The translations under genes and the position numbers were made by a program. A DNA stretch of 64,000 nucleotides. It comes from Halobacterium sp. R2-5. Lineage in GTDB: Archaea > Halobacteriota > Halobacteria > Halobacteriales > Halobacteriaceae. The stretch covers positions 248,001-312,000 of the forward strand of contig NZ_JAANTH010000002.1 in assembly GCF_011734195.1 (NCBI RefSeq), given 5' to 3'. Shown here piece after piece: positions 59,974-64,000 of the stretch (within the stretch, counting starts at the first letter, position 1; the number at the start of each line of letters is the position of its first letter). The notes beneath the pieces were generated by a model. The model ran no database searches and was not told the DNA's origin. It saw only the letters and a list, made by a program, of their open reading frames with translations.

Positions 59974-60011
59974 GTTACTACTAGTGGTTACGCTCGTCGA
60001 GTAACACTTTT
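59974..60011 (+). promoter_or_regulatory. Probable operator and promoter of the tup operon
   Basis: GTTAC (59974-59978), GTTAC (59987-59991) and GTAAC (60001-60005) recur at 13-14-base spacing. AGTGGTTAC (59983-59991) and GTAACACTT (60001-60009) form near-perfect inverted arms. The right arm overlaps the AT-rich box ACACTTTT about 27 bases before the ATG at 60037, so a bound repressor would cover the promoter. Confidence 0.55.
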
Positions 60012-60036
60012 GGGGGACGCGCCCACCGATGTATCT

Positions 60037-60963
60037 ATGGGAATACAACGCCGAGAGCTCCTCGCGGCGCTCGGCACTGGCGCCGCAACGGGGCTCGCGG
60101 GCTGTTCGAGCGTCCTCGGTAGCGACGAAGGCGAGCCGGTGGTCGCCGGCGAGACGCTCACGCTCACCACGACCACGAGCACGTACGACACGGGACTCCT
60201 CGACGCGCTGAACGCGCCGTTCGAGGACATGTACGGCGTCACCGTCGACTCCGTCGCACAGGGCACCGGCCAGGCGCTCGAGACCGCCCGGAACGGCGAC
60301 TCGGACGTCATCATGGTGCACGCGCGGTCGCTCGAAGACGAGTTCATGCGGAACGGGCACGGCGTCAACCGCCGCGACCTGATGTTCAACGACTTCGTCG
60401 TCGTCGGCCCCTCGGCGGACCCCGCGGGTATCGAGGGGATGGAGTCGGCGGCCGACGCGTTCGCGACCATCGCCGACGCCGAGGCGCAGTTCGTCTCCCG
60501 CGGCGACAGCTCCGGGACGCACACCAAGGAGCTCGCCATCTGGTCGGAAGCCGGCGTCGAGCCCGGCGGCGACTGGTACCAGGAGACCGGACAGGGGATG
60601 GGCGCGGTGCTCAACATCGCCAACGAGCAGGGCGGGTACACCCTCGCCGACCGCGGCACCTTCCTCTCCCAGCAGTCCGAGGTCGGCCTCACGATTCTCG
60701 TGCAGGGTCCCATCGAGGGCGGCCCGGAGCTGCTCTCGAACCCCTACGGCATCCTCGCCGCCAACCCCGCGCGCCACGAGGACGCCAACTACGACCTCGC
60801 GATGGCGTACATCGGGTACGTCACGAGCCCGCGGGGCCAGCAGGTCATCGAGGACTACACCGCGAACGGCGAGCAGCTGTTCTACCCGCGCGCGCTCTCG
60901 GAGGACCCGGACTTCCAGCAGTACGTCCCCGAGGGCTGGAGTGCTGACGAGTCCAAGGAGTGA
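60037..60963 (+). CDS. tupA: Tungstate/molybdate ABC transporter, substrate-binding lipoprotein
   Basis: A 308-residue oxyanion-binding protein. The signal has a twin arginine ([10 protein letters not shown]) and lipobox ending at Cys23 (GLAGC), so it is Tat-exported and lipid-anchored. [35 protein letters not shown] and [16 protein letters not shown] are the TupA-type oxyanion-binding segments, distinct from ModA. It heads a three-gene operon with permease and ATPase. Its product should supply tungstate or molybdate for pterin-dependent enzymes. Confidence 0.93.
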   Translation: MGIQRRELLAALGTGAATGLAGCSSVLGSDEGEPVVAGETLTLTTTTSTYDTGLLDALNAPFEDMYGVTVDSVAQGTGQALETARNGDSDVIMVHARSLEDEFMRNGHGVNRRDLMFNDFVVVGPSADPAGIEGMESAADAFATIADAEAQFVSRGDSSGTHTKELAIWSEAGVEPGGDWYQETGQGMGAVLNIANEQGGYTLADRGTFLSQQSEVGLTILVQGPIEGGPELLSNPYGILAANPARHEDANYDLAMAYIGYVTSPRGQQVIEDYTANGEQLFYPRALSEDPDFQQYVPEGWSADESKE

Positions 60964-60965
60964 AG

Positions 60966-61730
60966 ATGGTCGCAGCACTGGCTGGAGTCGTGCCGCTCGT
61001 CGACGCGCTCGCCGCGCAGGCGACAGCCGGTCCGCTGCTCGTCGGCTTCCCCTTCGAGTCGCAGTACGTCGCGAGCATCATCTACGTCTCGCTGTACGTC
61101 AGCGTGTTCGCGGTCTGTCTCAGCACGCTCGTCAGCGTCCCCGTCGCCTTACTCGTCGGCTTCACCGACTTCCCCGGCAAGCGCCTCGTCAAGGCCGCCA
61201 TCAACACGGGCATGGGGTTCCCGAGCGTCGTCGTCGGCCTAGTCGTGCTGTTCGCGGTCTCGAACCAGGGGCCGCTCGGCGAACTTGACCTCGTGTTCAC
61301 GAAGGAGGCGATGATCGTGTCGCAGTTCGTGCTCGCCACGCCCCCCATCACCGGCATCGCGCTCGCCGCCGTCACGAGCGTCCAGGCCGACGTCCGGGAC
61401 GCCGCGTTCGCGCTCGGCGGTACCCGGCTGGACGTCGCGCTCGCCGTCGTGAAGGAGGCCCGCTACGGCATCGCGACCGCGGTGCTCGCGGGGTTCGGGC
61501 GCGCCATCAGCGAGGTCGGCTCCGTGCTCATCGTCGGCGGCAACATCGCCGGGACGGACGGCGTCTCGAAGACGCGCACGCTCACCACCGCCGTCCAGCT
61601 GGAAGCCCGGCAGGGCCGCTACGAGACCGCGCTCGTGCTCGGCGCGGTGCTGGTCGCGCTCGTGCTCGTCGTGAACGCCGTCGTCGTCCGCCTCGGCGAC
61701 AGCGGCGTCGGCGGAGGTGGGCTACGGTGA
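60966..61730 (+). CDS. tupB: Tungstate/molybdate ABC transporter permease
   Basis: A 254-residue permease with about six helices and the inner-membrane coupling loop [20 protein letters not shown] (about 138-157), near the EAA-type interface of ModB/TupB proteins. ATG at 60966 is used; a GTG at 60960 overlaps the tupA stop by four bases and is equally plausible. Its stop overlaps the ATPase GTG (GTGA). The pair makes the membrane part of the oxyanion importer. Confidence 0.92.
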   Translation: MVAALAGVVPLVDALAAQATAGPLLVGFPFESQYVASIIYVSLYVSVFAVCLSTLVSVPVALLVGFTDFPGKRLVKAAINTGMGFPSVVVGLVVLFAVSNQGPLGELDLVFTKEAMIVSQFVLATPPITGIALAAVTSVQADVRDAAFALGGTRLDVALAVVKEARYGIATAVLAGFGRAISEVGSVLIVGGNIAGTDGVSKTRTLTTAVQLEARQGRYETALVLGAVLVALVLVVNAVVVRLGDSGVGGGGLR

Positions 61731-62500
61731 CTCTCGAGGCGCTCGGCGTCACGCACGCCTACGACGACGCCGGCGAGCCCGTGTTCCGGGACGTCACGCT
61801 GTCCGTCGACTCCGGCGAAGTCGTCGCCGTCATCGGCCCCTCCGGCGTCGGGAAGACGACGCTGCTGCGCTTGCTCTCGCTGTTCTCCGAGCCCGACGAC
61901 GGCCGGGTCGCCCTCGGCGGCACGGACGCGTGGGACGTCCCCGAGCGCGAGCGACTCGCCCTCCGGCGGCGCGTCGGCGTCGTCTTCCAGCAGGCCAGCC
62001 TCTTCGACTCCTCGGTCGCGCGCAACGTCGAGTACGGCCTGCGCGTGCGGCGGTCGTGGCGCGAGCGCGTCCGCGACGAGTTCCGCTCGCTCGCCGGCCG
62101 CGCCGACACCCCCGAGGCCGTCACGGACGCCCTCGACGCCGTCGGCCTCGCGGACTACGCCGACGAGCCCACGGACTCGCTGTCGGGCGGCGAAGCCCAG
62201 CGCGTCGCGTTCGCCCGCGCACTCGCCTACGACCCCTCGTTCCTCCTCCTGGACGAGCCGACCTCGGACCTCGATCCGCGGAACACCGCCGTCATCGAGG
62301 ACGCCGTCGCGGAGGCCGCGGACCGCGGCATCGGCGTCGTCGCCGCCACCCACGACATGCACCAGGCCGAACGCATCGCGGACCGCGTCGCGGTGCTCCT
62401 CGACGACAGCGTCATCGAGGTCGGGCCGGCCGACCGCGTCTTCGAGGACCCGCGCGACGAGCGCGCGCGGAAGTTCATCGACGGCGAACTCGTGTACTAG
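61727..62500 (+). CDS. tupC: Tungstate/molybdate ABC transporter ATP-binding protein
   Basis: A 257-residue ATPase with a GTG start overlapping tupB. Walker A is GPSGVGKTT (about 36-44), Q-loop [10 protein letters not shown], signature [15 protein letters not shown], Walker [14 protein letters not shown] and switch His in ATHDMHQ. No C-terminal oxyanion-sensing domain like that of ModC is present, consistent with TupC. It ends 96 bases before the convergent leuB. Confidence 0.93.
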   Translation: MTLEALGVTHAYDDAGEPVFRDVTLSVDSGEVVAVIGPSGVGKTTLLRLLSLFSEPDDGRVALGGTDAWDVPERERLALRRRVGVVFQQASLFDSSVARNVEYGLRVRRSWRERVRDEFRSLAGRADTPEAVTDALDAVGLADYADEPTDSLSGGEAQRVAFARALAYDPSFLLLDEPTSDLDPRNTAVIEDAVAEAADRGIGVVAATHDMHQAERIADRVAVLLDDSVIEVGPADRVFEDPRDERARKFIDGELVY

Positions 62501-62596
62501 CCACGCAGCGATCTCCTGTCGAACTGTCAAGCGACGCGGGCGACGTAGCCGCGGCTGAACGACGGAACGAGCGGGGAAAAGCCGCGCTGGCGCGCG

Positions 62597-63586
62597 TTAC
62601 AGGCGGTCGATAATCGCGTCGCCGACCTGCTCGGTGGTGGCGTCGCCGCCGAGGTCGGGCGTCCGCGGGCCGTCCGCGAGCACGCCCTCGACGGCGTCGC
62701 GGACGCGCTGGCCGTCCTCGTCGTAGCCGAGGAACTCCAGCAGCATCGCCGCCGACAGCACGGTCGCGCCGGGGTTCGCGACGCCCTGGCCGGCGATGTC
62801 CGGCGCGGTGCCGTGGACCGGCTCGAACAGCCCGCGCTCGTGGCCGACGTTCGCGGACGGCAGCAGCCCGAGGCCGCCGACGAGGCCCGCGGCGAGGTCC
62901 GAGAGCACGTCGCCCGCGAGGTTCGGGCAGACGACGACGTCGTACTCGTCCGGATAGAGGGGGAGCCGCGTCGCGAACGCGTCCATCAGCTCCTCGTCCG
63001 TGTCGACGCCCTGTTCGTCGGCGACCGAGAGCACGTCCTCGCGGAAGCGGCCGTCTGTCTCCCGCATCACGTTCGCCTTGTGGACGACCGTGAAGCCGTC
63101 CGTCCCGTCGGGGCCGCGGCCGTCCTCGACGAACTCGCAGGCGAACTCCGCGAGCTGTCGGGAGGCGGACGTGGTGACGACCCGGGTGAGCGTCGAGAGG
63201 TCGTCGCTCAGGCGGTCCTCGTGGCCCGAGTAGACGCCCTCCGTGTTCTCCCGGAGGAAGACGACGTCGGTCTCCGGGCGGAGCGCGTCCACGCCCGGGT
63301 ACGCGCGGGCGGGGCGGATGTTCACGAACGAGTCGACCGCCGAGCGCAGCGGCAGGATGACGTCCGCGGCGGTCTCGCCGGCGGCGCCGAACAGCGTCGC
63401 GTCCGCGGCTTCGACCGCCGCCCGCGTCTCCGCTGGCAGCGGCGTGCCGGTCTCCTCTTTCACCGCGTCGCCGGCGTCGGCGTGCACGAACTCGAAATCC
63501 CCGACCGCACCGAGGACGTCCACCGCGACGGGGACGACTTCCTGTCCGATGCCGTCGCCGGGGATGACCGCTATCTCCTCAGACAT
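62597..63586 (-). CDS. leuB: 3-isopropylmalate dehydrogenase
   Basis: A 329-residue decarboxylating dehydrogenase of leucine synthesis. [19 protein letters not shown] is the N-terminal cofactor loop, [12 protein letters not shown] and the Arg/Lys/Asp active-site stretch [20 protein letters not shown] are conserved, and [19 protein letters not shown] precedes the C-terminus. The related isocitrate and homoisocitrate dehydrogenases share these motifs, but adjacency to leuD supports the leucine pathway. Its ATG overlaps the leuD stop by eight bases. Confidence 0.94.
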   Translation of the reverse strand: MSEEIAVIPGDGIGQEVVPVAVDVLGAVGDFEFVHADAGDAVKEETGTPLPAETRAAVEAADATLFGAAGETAADVILPLRSAVDSFVNIRPARAYPGVDALRPETDVVFLRENTEGVYSGHEDRLSDDLSTLTRVVTTSASRQLAEFACEFVEDGRGPDGTDGFTVVHKANVMRETDGRFREDVLSVADEQGVDTDEELMDAFATRLPLYPDEYDVVVCPNLAGDVLSDLAAGLVGGLGLLPSANVGHERGLFEPVHGTAPDIAGQGVANPGATVLSAAMLLEFLGYDEDGQRVRDAVEGVLADGPRTPDLGGDATTEQVGDAIIDRL

Positions 63587-64000
63587 CCGTGTAGGGGAGA
63601 CTCTCGGCGGTTTCGCGCACGGTGTCGGCGTTCGCGCCCATCAGCGCGGTCGTGTCCCAGACGCCGTCGACGAGCGCGCGCCGCTGCGCGTCGTCGACCT
63701 CCGCGTCGATGACGGTGTCGCCGTACCGGACTTCCTCGTTCACGACGTCGACGTCGATCTCCTCGTCGGGGTGCTCGTCGATGTAGTCCTGCAGGGCTTC
63801 GACGTCCTCCTGCGAGGCGGTGACCGTGGGGATGCCGAGCGCGAGGCAGTTGCCCGCGAAAATCTCGGCGAACGACTCGCCGACGATGGCGTCGATTCCC
63901 CACCGCATCAGCGCCTGCGGCGCGTGCTCCCGGGAGGAGCCGCAGCCGAAGTTCGCGTTCACCGCGAGCACGGACGCCCCCTGGAAGTGGTCCTCGTTGA
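63579..64000 (-). CDS. leuD: 3-isopropylmalate dehydratase small subunit (partial)
   Basis: The C-terminal 140 or so residues of LeuD; the gene runs off the right edge. [20 protein letters not shown] is the conserved swivelling-domain signature of the aconitase-family small subunit. It works with the Fe-S large subunit LeuC to interconvert 2- and 3-isopropylmalate. The overlap with leuB shows a leuCDB-type operon. The start codon and leuC are outside the window. Confidence 0.95.
   Translation of the reverse strand, partial: NEDHFQGASVLAVNANFGCGSSREHAPQALMRWGIDAIVGESFAEIFAGNCLALGIPTVTASQEDVEALQDYIDEHPDEEIDVDVVNEEVRYGDTVIDAEVDDAQRRALVDGVWDTTALMGANADTVRETAESLPYTDV

Noticed and set aside
1-64000. 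tRNA or rRNA genes
   Set aside because: Intergenic spaces were read for the conserved T-loop and acceptor patterns; none was convincing. A covariance-model scan would be decisive.

Overview
The window is a gene-dense, very GC-rich stretch of chromosome from a haloarchaeon (class Halobacteria). The evidence is the strongly acidic proteins, GTG starts and 4-base gene overlaps, and AT-rich promoter boxes about 27 bases before leaderless ATGs. Marker genes agree: CetZ, a SAMP1-like ubiquitin-like protein, GatD, a Tat-lipoprotein/Htr transducer pair and many small haloarchaeal zinc-finger proteins. The genus cannot be fixed from the sequence. No tRNA, rRNA, CRISPR array or transposase was seen.

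Layout. 1-8.1 kb: a cetZ fragment, an isoaspartyl peptidase, a degenerate Nudix protein, methionine aminopeptidase, a HIT hydrolase, a CDF metal transporter, a tRNA methylthiotransferase and deoC. 8.2-11.9 kb: a chemosensory lipoprotein and its Htr transducer. 12-16.4 kb: a five-gene operon containing ribose-1,5-bisphosphate isomerase, a PfkB kinase and a nucleoside phosphorylase, consistent with the haloarchaeal nucleoside-salvage (pentose bisphosphate) route. 16.5-24.2 kb: an HPP-Usp fusion and a potassium/RCK gene group, with SAMP1 and a phosphodiesterase inside it. 24.3-34.5 kb: GNAT, gatD, a winged-helix regulator, a Vms1-like peptidyl-tRNA hydrolase, a DgcN/DgcA-like pair, thrS, pspA and a hydrolase. 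34.6-37.8 kb: the pyrG-guaAb operon. 38-43.3 kb: a folate cyclo-ligase-like protein, two MDR oxidoreductases, a sequon-rich secreted protein, a His-rich MoaB and TenA. 43.4-50.6 kb: a JAMM protease, an IPP-isomerase-like Nudix protein, an Lrp regulator divergent from carA, a three-gene membrane module, and carB on the opposite strand. 50.8-58.9 kb: DUF proteins, an ABC-2 transporter, one AT-rich foreign-looking membrane gene and two FAD oxidoreductases. 59-64 kb: thrB, a TupABC tungstate/molybdate transporter, leuB and partial leuD.

Shared themes: SAMP1, a JAMM protease, MoaB and TupABC all touch ubiquitin-like or molybdopterin biology. carA, carB, pyrG and guaAb cover carbamoyl phosphate and nucleotide synthesis. 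Several intergenic spaces hold hairpin elements. One such element is read in frame inside the isoaspartyl peptidase, and another appears to have duplicated the tail of a DUF5815 gene.
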